DNA from: Cryptomeria japonica
Taxonomy: Eukaryota > Streptophyta > Pinopsida > Cupressales > Cupressaceae
Assembly (NCBI RefSeq): GCF_030272615.1
Contig: NC_081414.1
Coordinates: 766,552,483-766,616,482 of the forward strand
Reading direction: 5' to 3'
Length of the DNA stretch: 64,000 nt
Shown here: piece after piece, positions 1 to 11,439 of the stretch
How positions within the stretch are numbered: the stretch's first letter is position 1
How the letters are laid out: each line of letters opens with the position of its first letter
The notes under the pieces: generated by a model
Told to the model about the DNA's origin: nothing
Databases searched by the model: none
What the model saw: only the letters and a program-made list of their open reading frames with translations
Made by a program: the position numbers and the translations under genes

Positions 1-284
1 TAGTTCTTCTATATCCCTCATATATTTTAACCTACACAAAAAAGTTCTTAGATTGGCTACCTCATAGGTAAATTGTGAATTTTGTTTGCTATTCTATAAT
101 CCTCATATATCCTATTCTCTTGGTTACCCTTGTAGATATTTATATTTAGTCTCCTCAAAATCCTCATAAACTTAATCTTCGATATTATACAAGTCATCTC
201 TACACTAAATTGTATATTTTTCAATTACACACCTATCTAAAATTTGATCAAATGCAACATTTAATTATTTATATTCTAGCTATT

Positions 285-787
285 AAGATCTAAATAAAAC
301 AGGCCTAGGATTCCTTTTAGTCTATTTCCCTTTCAAGACAACTCACAAATTTCTAAAAGCTATGACCACATTGTACTTTAGTACTTTTTCCTTTAGTGGC
401 CTTTGGAGTAGACATCCAACTTTTGTATAATGATTGAAAATATTTATCATTATCAAGCATAGCATAATCAAGTTGTTGAAATGTGGAATTACATTTCTTA
501 CCTATATGTTAACTTTACATTTTTTTTTAATTTCTCTAGGTTTTTCTAGCCACATTCCTATCTTGATTTGTCATCTATAATGACCTTTGGTTTGATATTT
601 CATAGTTTTGAATTATAACTAGATTTATTTGACAATAGTGTCACAATATTTTGTATGTAAATAAGAATCAAAGAAGGATAAGAAAATTAGATTTATCAAG
701 AAAATCTATTTAGTAGAGCTAAAGATTACTCGCAAATAATAAATATATTTCGACTCTATTGTCCTTAGGAGAGTCATTAACCTATTG
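285..787. other. AT-rich flank without recognised gene
   Basis: About 500 bases of AT-rich sequence between the duplicated flank and the target site of the outer Copia. No reading frame, RNA gene or repeat was recognised. It is absent from the second copy of the locus. Confidence 0.6.
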
Positions 788-792
788 ATAGT
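788..792. repeat. Target-site duplication, left (outer Copia)
   Basis: ATAGT immediately precedes the 5' LTR and is repeated exactly at 15,700-15,704 after the 3' LTR. Confidence 0.9.
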
Positions 793-1242
793 TGTTGGTT
801 TAAATAAATATTCATCATGGATATTATTACACTTTACTTAATTTAACTTAGGATAATGCATCTCTTCGTAGTTTGGATATGAGACACTTAGGGAAGTGTG
901 CACATAGGGATATAGCTTGTAGGAGAAATTCCACCTTTTGTGGTCTTATTTTGCTGTTACACTCCACATTCAGTGGGTCATCCACCTCTTGTGGAATATT
1001 ATATTATTTCTCCTACCTACCCCTATTATTTCTTACTCACCCTTGTTTCTCATTGATCCACATGTCATGATTGTGTGCTCATACATCCATACGGCCTTGC
1101 CTATATAAGCAGGCTCATATTCATTGTATTGGTTAATCTAGTTGATCATTTTGCATATTGATGAGAATATAGTTTGTTCTTGTCATTCTATTGCCTCTCT
1201 TCATACTTTTCATTGTGCCCTTGGTCTTGGCAAAATCTCACA
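793..1242 (+). repeat. 5' LTR of outer Copia
   Basis: A 450-bp direct repeat of 15,250-15,699 with TG...CA ends. Near 1,100 it contains CCTATATAAG, a TATA-like promoter element in the expected place for transcription starting inside the LTR. Confidence 0.92.
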
Positions 1243-1260
1243 TGGTATCAGAGCCATTGG
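1243..1260 (+). other. Primer binding site (tRNA-iMet type)
   Basis: TGGTATCAGAGCCATTGG starts directly after the LTR. It matches the primer site typical of plant Copia elements, complementary to the 3' end of initiator tRNA-Met. Confidence 0.9.
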
Positions 1261-2607
1261 GGCTTCATTGATTGGTTTTTGGAGACATCTTGGAAGGCTT
1301 CTATTTTTTGGATCTAAGGAACTGCGCTTTTTGGAGGCATCTTAGAGCGTTTTCTACCTCACCATTGCGTCTGGGAGGCCGTTCTAATAAAAATCGAGTA
1401 TAAACTTGACCTATTTTGGCGAAAATCAAATTTTGGGTGTTGGAGGAATGTTTTGCCCAATTCGGGCAGTACGGTACAAAATTTTCAGATTTGAATTTTT
1501 TTTTTTATCAAAAAAAAAGGGGGTTTTATTTTATTTAAAAAAAAAAGAAAAATATTTTTGGGGGTCCGTAGACCCCCCCCTTGTCCTGCCGTACTTTTCT
1601 GCAGGCTTTGTAGGTCCATGTAGCGTTCGGTGACCTCCACCGCCACGTCCACAACAACTGTTGCCCTGCCGGCCATCGGCAGACCCTGCTCCGGCAGCCT
1701 TGACCGCGTAGACGTTCTGGCCACTGACGACCAGCCACCGGCATCCACAGTCGCTGCTAGCCCTCCGACCGACTTCCGGCTGCCATCGGAAGACCTCTGA
1801 CGACTGCCGTCAGCAGTCCAGTCGATTGCCACATAGACAACGGACCCACCTCTGCCTGCCACATAGGCAGCTCGATCTAATTACCTGCCACATCGCTCAT
1901 AGGTGCCCAGTCAACGCCACCTAGCATTTTTTGCACAGTTAGCATTTTTTGCACAGTCAGTATTTTTTGAAATTTTTTTAGACCCCTCTCCGTTGAGCAG
2001 TTTGGATTTTTGTGTCAACTTTGGAGGCTCATAACTTGCTCAATTTTGCTCCTTTTTGGGTGCAATTTTTTTTTATTTGGGCTAATTTTTTGTGCTCTTT
2101 GTAGTGGTGTTGTTATTTTCTTATTTTGGTGCACAGGTTTTTCAAATTTTTTGGATTCTCTTAGCTATACCTGTCCAATCCTAAATTTTGCAACTTCAAA
2201 GGCTTCGTTTGAGCTCATACGACCTCCTTTTCAGGTGCCATTTTTTTCGAAAGTGCATATTTTTCATCTACTTTCATAATATATGATTATTTTTTAGAGA
2301 TTTTGAGTGGATATTGTACTTTTAGAGATTAGTCATTTTTGGCCTACTTGGTACTTGTAAATTGCTTGGATCTTAGCTTAGATCTCTTGCATTATTAGTT
2401 TGAGTCTCCTTTGGCCTTATTGAGGCAGTTGTAAAGTTTAAATCAAAAGTCCACTTTGCCATTTTTTGCAAGTGGCACATTGTACATGCACTAAGTATAA
2501 AGTGCCAAATCATCATTTGGGGGGGGGGTTCTTTGATTGAGTGAATTTGGGGGGGTGTCTTGTGTGGTTGTGCCTCTCTTTCCTTGTGCTCTTTCATTTT
2601 TGTCACA
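1261..2607 (+). other. Untranslated leader of outer Copia with GC-rich island
   Basis: A long leader between primer site and gag. Positions about 1,565-1,920 are strongly GC-rich (repeated CCGGC, CCGAC and CCACC motifs) inside an otherwise AT- and T-rich leader. The same island is at about 44,395-44,745 in the second copy. Reading frames on both strands of the island are not conserved between copies, so I do not call a protein. A run of nine or more G lies near 2,520 and differs in length between copies. Confidence 0.75.
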
Positions 2608-3126
2608 ATGAGTCCTCATAAATTTCCACAACATAATTATGCATCATGGAAAATTAAAGTATGGAGCAAATTAATGGAAAAAGGTCTCACACATTACATA
2701 GATGGAACAATAGCAACACCACCTGATCCTAAGCCTGATCCTAATGCTCAGTTAGAATGTCTCACTAAGAATTGCATGGTTCTTGGAACTTTGCGTAAGT
2801 ATGTATCAGATGATCTTATTTTTCACATTGAGAAGTGTATTACAATAAAAGAGGCTTGGGATATGTTTCAGAAATTGTATGGTCAAGTTGATGAAATCAG
2901 AGGTTACAAGATTGACAATGAGCTCACCAACTTGGATCCCAAAATTTTTGATACAATCCAAGATTATGTCACCAAAACAAATGAGCTAAGAGAAAAACTT
3001 AAGGATTGTGGAATTGACAAAAAGGATGCGCAGTTGATATTCAACTTGTTGGACAAGCTAGCACCAAAATATGCATCATTTGTTTCAAGCTTCCAAACTC
3101 ATCATTTGACAGTGGGGAGTTCCTAC
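2608..3126 (+). pseudogene. gag: Outer Copia gag, N-terminal part (split by insertion)
   Basis: Encodes the start of a Copia-type Gag, the structural protein that would form the cytoplasmic particle. The chosen ATG (MSPHKFPQHNYASWK) leads straight into the family's usual N-terminal pattern of W-K-x-x-x-x-x-L. The segment EAWDMFQKLYGQ around residue 85 and the following helical stretch fit the UBN2-type gag domain. It reads without a stop for 173 codons, then ends at the CCTAC target site of the inner Copia. The frame resumes at 11,440. An upstream in-frame ATG at 2,560 exists but encodes a non-family extension. Confidence 0.85.
3122..3126. repeat. Target-site duplication, left (inner Copia)
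   Basis: CCTAC precedes the inner element and is repeated at 11,435-11,439. Removing the insertion and one CCTAC restores a continuous outer gag frame. Confidence 0.93.
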
Positions 3127-5603
3127 TGATGAATAATTATGAACAACAAATACCCTAACTGACATTGAGAGGGGGGGGGGTGAATCAATACATATAAAAA
3201 CTTATCAACAACTTATCAAGTTAAAACCTAACCGGTTGTCTTCATCACTGAAATTAACCATGGCAATACCGGTTAAACACAGTAAGACTTCAGACAACTA
3301 AACCAGTAAAAATGAATACTTCAAATATCATTCAAGACTTGATAGCTGCTTCACCAATATACATATGCATGTGTTGTATCAGTTATACCATAACCATTAG
3401 CTTTGCATGCATAATCACTTAGACAAAGACTACACAATCATCACATGAAAAGTGCAGAACTCATAACACACAGATTTTTCACGTGGAAACTCAAATGGGA
3501 AAAACCACAGTGGGGATGAATACCCACAAGCGTGTTTTTGAACTCTTTTGAAGCTCGCTCTGTTAGGAGCCTAGTCCGGTTAAAGACTTTACAATAAGGT
3601 TCTGCTAGGAACTGATCCTGTTAAAGATCACCCGGTTAAGGGATGGCTATATACCCTTGTAAAGCGGAAAATTGAACCCTAGGTGTTCCCCCCACTCCAA
3701 GGAGAGAGAAAGGAGGTCACTAGGATTGACGATTTTCACTCAGGAGAGACTTTACATTCAAAAGAGGGGTTGAAACTCACAAGATCCAATCCCACACAAT
3801 GCAAGATTGAATTCTAAATGAGTTTCAAGGGTTGAGACAGCAAGGATACCCTCTTTTGTAAAGAATGTAGATAGAAGGATTGAATTAGGAGTGTATGTGA
3901 AAGTAAGAAAGATTTGCTTGTAGACAGAAATGGAGACATGGGATGAAGCTACGGACCTGGAATTAGCAGTAAAATGTCGAGACGATGCTGTTCTGCAAGT
4001 TTGAGTGAAAGTTGACGGGACGATGGTGCCCGGAGTGCACACGGTCCTCCAAAAAATCCGCAAAACGAAGGGGGATCTGTTCATCTCTGCACAAGGATTC
4101 CAGATTTTCAATTACAGCTGCGTACCTGCAACCTTGTTGTAAGAATGTTTGTATTCTTACATGCGAAGGTGTAATAATCTTGTATGTTGTAAGTGATCTC
4201 CTCTTCAATGGTTGAATCCTTGTCTTGAATGCAACACTTAGCCTTGAATGGAGACTTAGAATGCTCAATTGCTTGAAGGAATGCTTGAATGCTTGAATGT
4301 TTGAATGTTTGTCTATCACTTCCGCCTCTTGCACACATCTATTTTTTCTTTTTTTCTCCCGTGAGGGGAAATGTAGTTTATATACTTGTCAATTAGGGTT
4401 AGAAGACTGATTTTTCTGACCTTAGGCCGACCTAGGAACATCATTTTCCAAATTGCAAACTTAAAGACCCAATGCCCAAAAAGAGACCATGCCCAAAATA
4501 GGGCCAGGGACTAGGGCGCTGGGCGCCATGGTCCCACCTCCCGGGACAGCAGGGTGCAAGGAGGATCAGGCCAAGGTGCAGAAAAGATGCAGTTTTTGAT
4601 GTCACAAACAGGTTTTGGGGTCTCCATTTAGGTTCAGTGTTGCGCCGCCATTGTGAAGACCCAAATGTAGTCGAAATTGCAAGTGTCGCAATTTTAGGAC
4701 GCTACAACCCTGTTAAAGGTTGAAACCCTATTAAGGGTTACCTTGCTAGAGGATTTGAAGAACTCAATGAACTTGAGTCACCAGGTTAGAGGTTTTACAA
4801 TAAGCCTGTTAAAGCTACCCGAAAAAGGGATTTTCCTACAATAGAAATGGTTAGAAGAAAATAGGTAAATCTCTAATTTGATAACAACACTACATGCTAA
4901 TGCAAATCCTTTTCAGCTCCTCTACTCTGCAATCACACTCTGCAGTTTTCTACTCACTGTTATGGCAAGTATCTCATCACTCGGATGCAAACACAACATT
5001 TGCCAACAACTTACACTAACAAACATCATCGACCTTATAGACAAGAATTAGGTTGGTAACATAAACCCTAAACCCTAAGCATTTTAGGTTTATAATTACA
5101 AGCGGTCCAATCCTGATAGTCCAAACAATTTTCATAGAATAAAACAATCTCAAATAGATCACAAGTCATTCTGCATAGTCCATTCTCCATAGCATATGGG
5201 AATCAATAACCCATCATGCTCTCTTCACATACCATTAATAAAAATGTTCATTCTCGAGGTAGACATTTAATGCAATCGATCTTCACATGCAAGATCCTCA
5301 AGGAAATACTTCACGTGCACAAAAATGATGTGGCATCTCGATCTCATCCTTATCTCTTAGCTAACTCATCACATAATGTCACCGATTGCATCACAAAAGC
5401 TAGATTGCCAAAGCAAAAACCCTAGAGCTGAGACTACCAACCGGTAGTCACACTTAGTGCAACCTTGACACCGGTTCACTTCATCTCTTCATACTGATTC
5501 TCCAACTTCTTCCAATATTCATACTGGTTCTCTTGCACTTATTGACATAAATGACAACATACATTATCATTATATCATCATACCAGTTCATCATATGCCA
5601 ACA
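3127..5603 (-). repeat. 3' LTR of inner Copia, interrupted by a solo LTR
   Basis: On the + strand it runs from TGATGAATAA to GCCAACA. It is 2,477 bp long only because a 1,049-bp solo LTR sits inside it; without that it equals the about 1.4-kb partner at 10,043-11,434. It carries a two-unit telomere-like motif near 5,063-5,079, also present in the other LTR copies. Confidence 0.9.
3658..4706 (-). mobile_element. Solo LTR (same family as element B)
   Basis: On the + strand it starts TGTAAAGCGG and ends GACGCTACA, flanked by ACCCT at 3,653-3,657 and 4,707-4,711. It matches the 3' LTR of element B at 57,489-58,611 throughout, including a hairpin near 4,138 (GTAAGAAT...ATTCTTAC), the GCTTGAATG repeats near 4,270-4,310 and the GC-rich motifs at 4,017 and 4,507. 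No internal region is present, which indicates LTR-LTR recombination. It is missing from the duplicate copy at 46,460, so it arrived after the duplication or was never in that copy. Confidence 0.93.
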
Positions 5604-5620
5604 ATCCCCCCCTTTGGCAT
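5604..5620 (-). other. Polypurine tract of inner Copia
   Basis: Read on the minus strand, the bases next to the 3' LTR are GCCAAAGGGGGGGAT, a typical second-strand primer. Confidence 0.8.
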
Positions 5621-5889
5621 TGATGGCAATACTCAGTGTAGCATTGCAATTAAAAACATCATAGACTAGTGCAACTATAACATATATCCTCATCATCAGA
5701 TATCTTCTCTCATATCATACATCATTTGATATCTTCTCCCCCTTTGACAACAATGCAACTATAACATATACTCCACTATGCTGCTCCCCCACTCCACTAT
5801 GCTGCTCCCCCTATGGAGTAGTATCCTTCAACACATCAATCCTGAAAGATTTGTCACTGTAATACCTGACCGATGTGGAGCACACATTT

Positions 5890-7674
5890 TTAATTCACTT
5901 CATGAAGGGGCAGAACCCCTAATTCACCTCTCAAATAGGTAAATGTAGTCTTCGGTAAGGGCTTAGTGAATATGTTTGCTAGCTGCTCCATATTGAAAAC
6001 ATTTTCTAATACAACCTCTTTGTTTTGAACCTTCTCTCTCAAGAAATGATACTTGAGCTGAATGTGCTTAGTTCTAGTATGCAATACTGGATTCTTGGAA
6101 ATATTTATTGCACGTGCGTTGTCACAAAATATACTCATCGGCTCAGATATAGGTACTTTGAAACCATCCAATACATGTTTCATCTAGATTGCTTGAGTAC
6201 AGTTCATAAATGATGCCACATACTCCACTTCAGCTGTAGACTGGGAAGTACAACTCTGCTTCTTACTTGTCCATGAGCCTAGTCTTCCACCAAGAAAGAA
6301 CGCTCCACCAGTTGTGCTCTTCCATTCATCCACATTACCTGCCCAATCTGCATCGGTAAATAGCTTGAGATTAAAATCACCATTGTATGGACACCACAAT
6401 CCATAATCAACTATCCCTTTCAGGTATCTAAGAATCCTCTTGACTGCTACCAAGTGGGATTCTCTTGGACTTTTATGAAAATAGGCCACAATGACCACTG
6501 CATGAGCAATATCTGGTCTATTATGTACCACATAGTGCAACTTACCGATCATTGACTGATACTCCTTCTCATTCACTAATGTTGAATCATCTTCCTTGGT
6601 CAATTTACAATCGGTCACCATCAGTGTACCAACCGGTTTTATCTCCTCCACACCAAAGCTCTTCAATACCTTTTTGACATACTTGGACTGGGTAATAAAG
6701 ATTCCATCTTTCATCTACTGAATCTATAGACCAATGAAGAACTTTATCTCTCCAATGAGAGACATCTCAAACTCTTTCTTCATTTCATGTATAAATGCAT
6801 GGCTCATTTCATCATCTCCTCCAAAGATTATGTCATCTACAAACACTTCACAGATCAAAATCTGATTACCTTCAGATTTCAAGTAGATGTTGCTATCCTC
6901 ACTTGTTCTCTGAAATCCTATCTTCACAAGATGAGAGTGTAATCATTCATACCATGCCCTTGGTGCTTGTTTCAATCCATACAGGGCCTTGTGTAATCTA
7001 CACACCATGTTACTATCTTCTGATAAGGCAAACCCATCTGGTCGCTCAATATACACTTCCTCTTCTAGGATTCCATTCAAGAACGCAGACTTCAAATCCA
7101 TCTAGTATACCTTGAATCCCTTAAATGCTGCAAATGCAATTAGCATTTGTACACCTTCTAGTCTAGCCACTGGGGAAAAGGTTTCTCCATAGTCTTCTCC
7201 CTCTTCCTGAGCATATCCCTTGCATACAAGTCTTGCCTTGTTCCTTACAATTGTGCCTTCTTCATTTAGCTTATTCCTAAAGACTCATTTGGTACCTATG
7301 ACATTCTTGTGTTCTAGTCTGGGTACGAAAGACCATGTTGCATTCTTTTCTATCTGGTCTAGATCCTCTTCCATTGCCTTAATCCAATCTTCATCTGTAA
7401 GTGCCTCTCTAGTAGTCTTAGGCTCAAATTTAGAAATCATGCAAGAGTTCTCTTTCACCTTTCTTCTTGTGAGTATCCCTGCATCTTTATCTCCTATGAT
7501 CTTCTTTAGATCATGATGTAGTTTCACATATATAGGAATGACTCTAGCTGGTTTTGCTTTCTTTTCCTCTTCTTCTTCACCTATTGCAGCTTCTACCGAT
7601 ACAGGAACACTGAGGTCTTTGCTTGTTTCTTTTTTAGCCAGTTCCCAGAAGGCTACACCTAGTTCATCTTCCAC
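5890..7674 (-). pseudogene. pol: Inner Copia reverse transcriptase-RNase H (copy 1)
   Basis: C-terminal half of the Copia polyprotein. From the 5' side: IGTK followed by a stop where W is expected, the RT start, a stop just before [24 protein letters not shown], the RT active site FVDDIIFGG (aspartates present), then RNase H with KLFTDADWAG and HTRTKHIQLKYH, ending in LPLHEVN. Extra stops split this copy near 6,720 and 6,940. The stops after IGTK and before MDLKS also occur at 49,028 and 48,845, so they predate the duplication. The ends match normal Copia polyproteins; no enzyme can be made without readthrough. Confidence 0.88.
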
Positions 7675-7746
7675 TTGTTCGCTGCAGGTTTCCTCAGGCT
7701 CCTCAGGGGATTCATCAACCTTGACATTGATATTCTCAACAATTTT

Positions 7747-9297
7747 CTATGTCCTATTGTTGTAGCACCTGAGAGCTTTGCTCTTAGTGGGATATCCCAG
7801 AAATATTCCTTCATCACATTTAGCATTGAACTTGCTCAGATGCTCACCTCTCTTGATGTAACACTTACTGCCAAATACTTTAAAATAAATCATAGTGGGA
7901 GTCTTCCTGGTTGAGTACTCATAAGGGGTTTTAACTTTGCCTTTCTTGATGAGTACCTGGTTCATAGTATAGACTGCAGTGCTCACCGCTTCTCTCCAAA
8001 AATTATGAGCAACCTTTCCTTGGATCAACATTGTTCTGGCTGCTTCAACTACAGTCTTGTTATTCCTTTCTACTATGCCATTCTATTGTGGTGTTCTTGG
8101 TGCAGACAACTGCCTCTTGATACCATTTTCTTCACAATACTTATTGAATTCATCAGAAGTGAATTCACCTCCTTGACCAATTCTTAGGCATTTTATCCTT
8201 TGACCAATTTCCTTCTCTACTAATGCTCTAAAGGCTTTGAACTTTCCAAATGGCTCAGAATTGTCTTTCATGAATGTGACCCACATCATTCTTGAGCAAT
8301 CATTAGTAAGAATCATGAAATACCTATCTCCTTGAATACTTATAGTTTTCATTGGACCACATAGATCAGTATGCACAAGATCAAGTAAGTTCTCTGCTGA
8401 AAAAGACTTACCTTTGAAAGTTGAGGAGGACATCTTCCCAAGTTGGCATTCTCTGCATAAAGAATTCTCTGGGTTGTTTAGCAAAGGCAATCCTCTTACT
8501 GCCTTGATCTTACTAGCTTTTACAATATTGTCAAAGTTCATATGACAAAGTCTCCTATGCCATATCCAATTGTCATCAAACTTCACCATCAAACACCGAC
8601 TAATCTTGGCATTCAATTGAAACAAGTTAACTCTGGTCTCCTTACCGTTGGCAAGAAGTTCACCACTCTTTCTAATTATATTGTAGACTCCACCTTTGAA
8701 CTCCAAAATGAGTCATTTGTCATTTAGTTGGGCAACACTCATAAGGTTGTGCTTAAGACCTTCTACCCAGTAGACATCATCCGCAGTGCTCTTTCCATTC
8801 AGTGAGGCGGATCCTTTACCTTTTACCAAACATGGTGCATCGTTGCCAAATCAGACAACACCTCCATCATATCCTTCTAGAGACATAAACTTTCCCTGGT
8901 CACCAGTCATGTGGTGAGAACAACCACTATCAATAATCCACTCATTAGAGTTGTCAATGCAAGAGACAAGTGCTTTCTTGTCAGACATTTCTTCCTTTAT
9001 AGCTACAAACACTATGTCCTCATTCTCTTCATCCTTAGATTCTTCATCAACAACACCTTCATCCACTACAACAAGATAATTTCTTTTGTTTCCTCCTTTA
9101 TACTTTCTAAACCTCTCCGATTTATCCTTATGGTCATTTTTAGGATAGTTAACAACTATATGTCTTATCTTATTGCATGAAAAACATTTTAAAGGAAGCT
9201 TACCTTTGTATTTTCCAGTGTCTTTTGGAATTCTCTTGGCAAGAAAAGCTTCAAACTCCATCAGAATCTCTTCATCATCCATACCTCTGCTTTGCAT
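7747..9297 (-). pseudogene. pol: Inner Copia zinc knuckle, protease and integrase (copy 1)
   Basis: Reads leftward from the nucleocapsid knuckle CFSCNKIRHIVVNY. The last cysteine of the CX2CX4HX4C pattern is tyrosine. The protease site IIDSGCSHHM is intact. The integrase zinc-binding region has H and H near WHRRLCHMNF and C and C near SLCRECQLGK. The core has LVHTDLCGP with the first aspartate, but the second catalytic site reads IGQGGEF instead of the usual TDNGGEF, so that aspartate is gone. PQ-stop-NGIVERNN follows, with a TAG at 8,083 where Q is expected. The copy at 49,490-51,040 has the same knuckle change, the same GQ change and the same TAG. Confidence 0.88.
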
Positions 9298-9971
9298 GGA
9301 TTCATAACTGGTACTTCTTTTCCTTTTCTTTTTGGTGCAATAGATGCTCTAAAGACTGACCTAGTCTTCTGAACACTGCCATCATAGCTATTCAACTCAT
9401 ATGCAGTCAACTTTGCAATGATAGAGTCTAAGGATACCTTGGTTTTGTCGATAGACCTTAGTTCCTGAATAGCAGCAACTCTGATTGCATAGACCGATAA
9501 CAATGATCTCAAAACTTTACTGACAATGGTGGCATCATCAATTGTTCCACCAGTGCTCTTGATATCTCAAACCACAGTCTTGATCCTTATACCATATTGC
9601 TGAATGGTCTGCCCTTCAACCATCCTCATGTCCTCAAATTTTCCTCTAAGGATTTCTTCCTTAGCTTGCTTGACATGCTGATCACTACCATAAATAGTTT
9701 CCAATGTGTCCCATATATCCTTACGATTTTCCTTATCTTGTACATCAATGAACTCAATATTGGATAGGCTGCTAATTAGGGCTTCCACGACTTGCCCATT
9801 TTCTTGAATCTCTCTTTTATGATCATTAGTTAGAGTGCCAATGGGGATTACATAGGCATTCTCAACATAGCTCTAATGTTGAGCACCCAAACTCTTGATA
9901 TAGATCATCATTCCATCCTTCCATATTTTGAAGTTATCTCTATTGAAATTAGGACCTTCCCTCTTCATCAT
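9261..9971 (-). pseudogene. gag: Inner Copia gag (copy 1)
   Basis: Starts MMKREGPNFNRDNFKIWKDG, the usual Copia Gag opening with a W-K helix, followed by DIWDTLETIYG and GKFEDMRMVEGQTIQQYG, hallmarks of the gag family. A TAG near 9,876 replaces the tryptophan codon seen in the second copy (GAQHWSYVEN). A second stop follows IKTVV near 9,567 in both copies. The rest (VSKVLRSLLSVYA... to KGKEVPV) reads on in another short frame. It would encode the particle protein if intact. Confidence 0.85.
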
Positions 9972-10028
9972 TAAAGCAGGATCTTTTACCTCAAGCAGTT
10001 AAGCTTATATCACCGAGGACCTGGAGTA

Positions 10029-10040
10029 GCTCTGATACCA
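10029..10040 (-). other. Primer binding site of inner Copia
   Basis: The + strand GCTCTGATACCA is the reverse complement of TGGTATCAGAGC, the tRNA-iMet site, two bases from the LTR at 10,043. It fixes the element's orientation. Confidence 0.9.
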
Positions 10041-10042
10041 AT

Positions 10043-11434
10043 TGATGAATAATGATGAACAACAAATACCGTAACTAGTACTGAGAGGGAGGGTGAATCA
10101 ATACATACAAAAAATTCTCAACAACTTATCAAGTTAAAACAATGCTAACCGGTTGTCTTCATCACTAAACTTATCCATGGCAGTACCAGTTAAACACAGT
10201 AAGACTTCAGACAGCTAAAGCAGTAAAACTGAATACTTCAAATATCATTCAACACTTGATAGCTGCTTCACCAGTATACATATGCATGTGTTGTATCAGT
10301 AATACCATAAAAATTAGATTTGCATGCATAATCACTTAAACAAAGACCGCACAATCATCAAATGAAAAATGCACAACTCATAACACACAAATTTTTCATG
10401 TGGAAACCCAAATGGGAAAAACCACAGTGGGGATGAATACCCACAAGATTGTTTTTGAACTCTTTTGAAGCTCGCTCTGTTAGGAGCCTAATCTGGTTAA
10501 AGACTTTACAATAAGGTTATGCTAGGAACCGATCTTGTTAAAGATCACCCGGTTAAGGCATGGCTATATACCCTGTTAAAGGTTGAAACCCCGTTAAAGG
10601 TTACCTTGCTAGAGGATTTGAAGAACTCAATGAACTTGAGTCACCTCATTGGAGGTTTTACAATAAGCCTATTAAAGCTACCCGACAAAGGGGTTTTCCT
10701 ACTATTGAAATGGTTAGGAGACAACAGGTAAAGCTCTGATCTGATAACATCACTACATGCTAATGCATATCATTTTCAACTCCTCTACTCTGCAATCACA
10801 CTATAGTTTTCCACTCACTAGTCTGGCAAGTATCTCATCACTCGGATACAAACACAACATTTGCCAACAAATTAAAATAACAAACATCATCGACCTTATA
10901 GACAACAATTAGGTTGGTAACATAAACCCTAAACCCTAAGCATTTTAGGTTTACAATTACAAGCGGTCCAATCTTGATTGTCCAAACACTTTTCGTAGAA
11001 TAAAACAATCTCAAACAGATCACAAGTCATTCTGCATTGTCCATTCTCCACCGCATATGGGAATCAGTAACCCATCAAGCTCTCTTCACATACGGCTAAG
11101 AAAAATGTTCATTCCTGAGGTAGACATTTAATTCAATCAATCTTCACATGCAAGATCCTCAAGAAAATCCTTCACGAGCATAGAACTGACGTGGCATCTT
11201 GATCTCATCCTTATCTCTTAGCTAACTCATCATAGAATGTCACTAGTTGCATCGCACAAGCTAGATTGCCAAACCGGAAACCCTAGAGCTGAGACTACCA
11301 ATTGGCAGTCACACTTAGTGAAAGCCTGAAACCGGTTCACTTCATCTCTTCATACTAGTTCTCTTGCACTTATTGACATCAATGACAACATACATTATCA
11401 CCATATCATCATATCAGTTCATCATATGCCAACA
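10043..11434 (-). repeat. 5' LTR of inner Copia (copy 1)
   Basis: 1,392 bp, TGATGAATAA...GCCAACA on the + strand, uninterrupted. It is the best full-length representative of this LTR in the window. Confidence 0.92.
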
Positions 11435-11439
11435 CCTAC
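11435..11439. repeat. Target-site duplication, right (inner Copia)
   Basis: CCTAC, identical to 3,122-3,126. Confidence 0.93.

Larger units (their letters stand above)
1..10604 (+). repeat. Segmental duplication, copy 1
   Basis: This stretch matches 43,975-52,347 almost base for base. Positions 1-284 match 43,975-44,257. Positions 1,435-10,604 match 44,258-52,347, including the LTRs and coding remnants of two nested Copia elements. Copy 1 differs by keeping about 1.15 kb (285-1,434) that copy 2 lacks, and by a solo LTR at 3,658-4,706 that copy 2 lacks. The copies share in-frame stops and amino-acid losses in the inner Copia, so duplication followed decay of that element. The left boundary lies outside the window. 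Confidence 0.9.
3127..11434 (-). mobile_element. Inner Ty1/Copia LTR retrotransposon, minus strand
   Basis: Flanked by CCTAC duplications and bounded by LTRs with TG...CA ends. The primer site (complement of TGGTATCAGAGC) sits beside the right LTR and a purine-rich tract beside the left LTR, so the element reads leftward. Its coding region (5,890-9,971) shows gag, knuckle, protease, integrase, reverse transcriptase and RNase H in Copia order. It is inserted in the outer Copia gag in opposite orientation. A second copy of the element is at 45,935-52,347. Confidence 0.93.

Noticed and set aside
1485-1862. 125-codon minus-strand frame in the outer Copia leader
   Set aside because: Caused by the GC-rich island; not preserved in copy 2.
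3758-4338. Minus-strand frames of 76-123 codons
   Set aside because: Inside the solo LTR, overlapping each other, without any domain.
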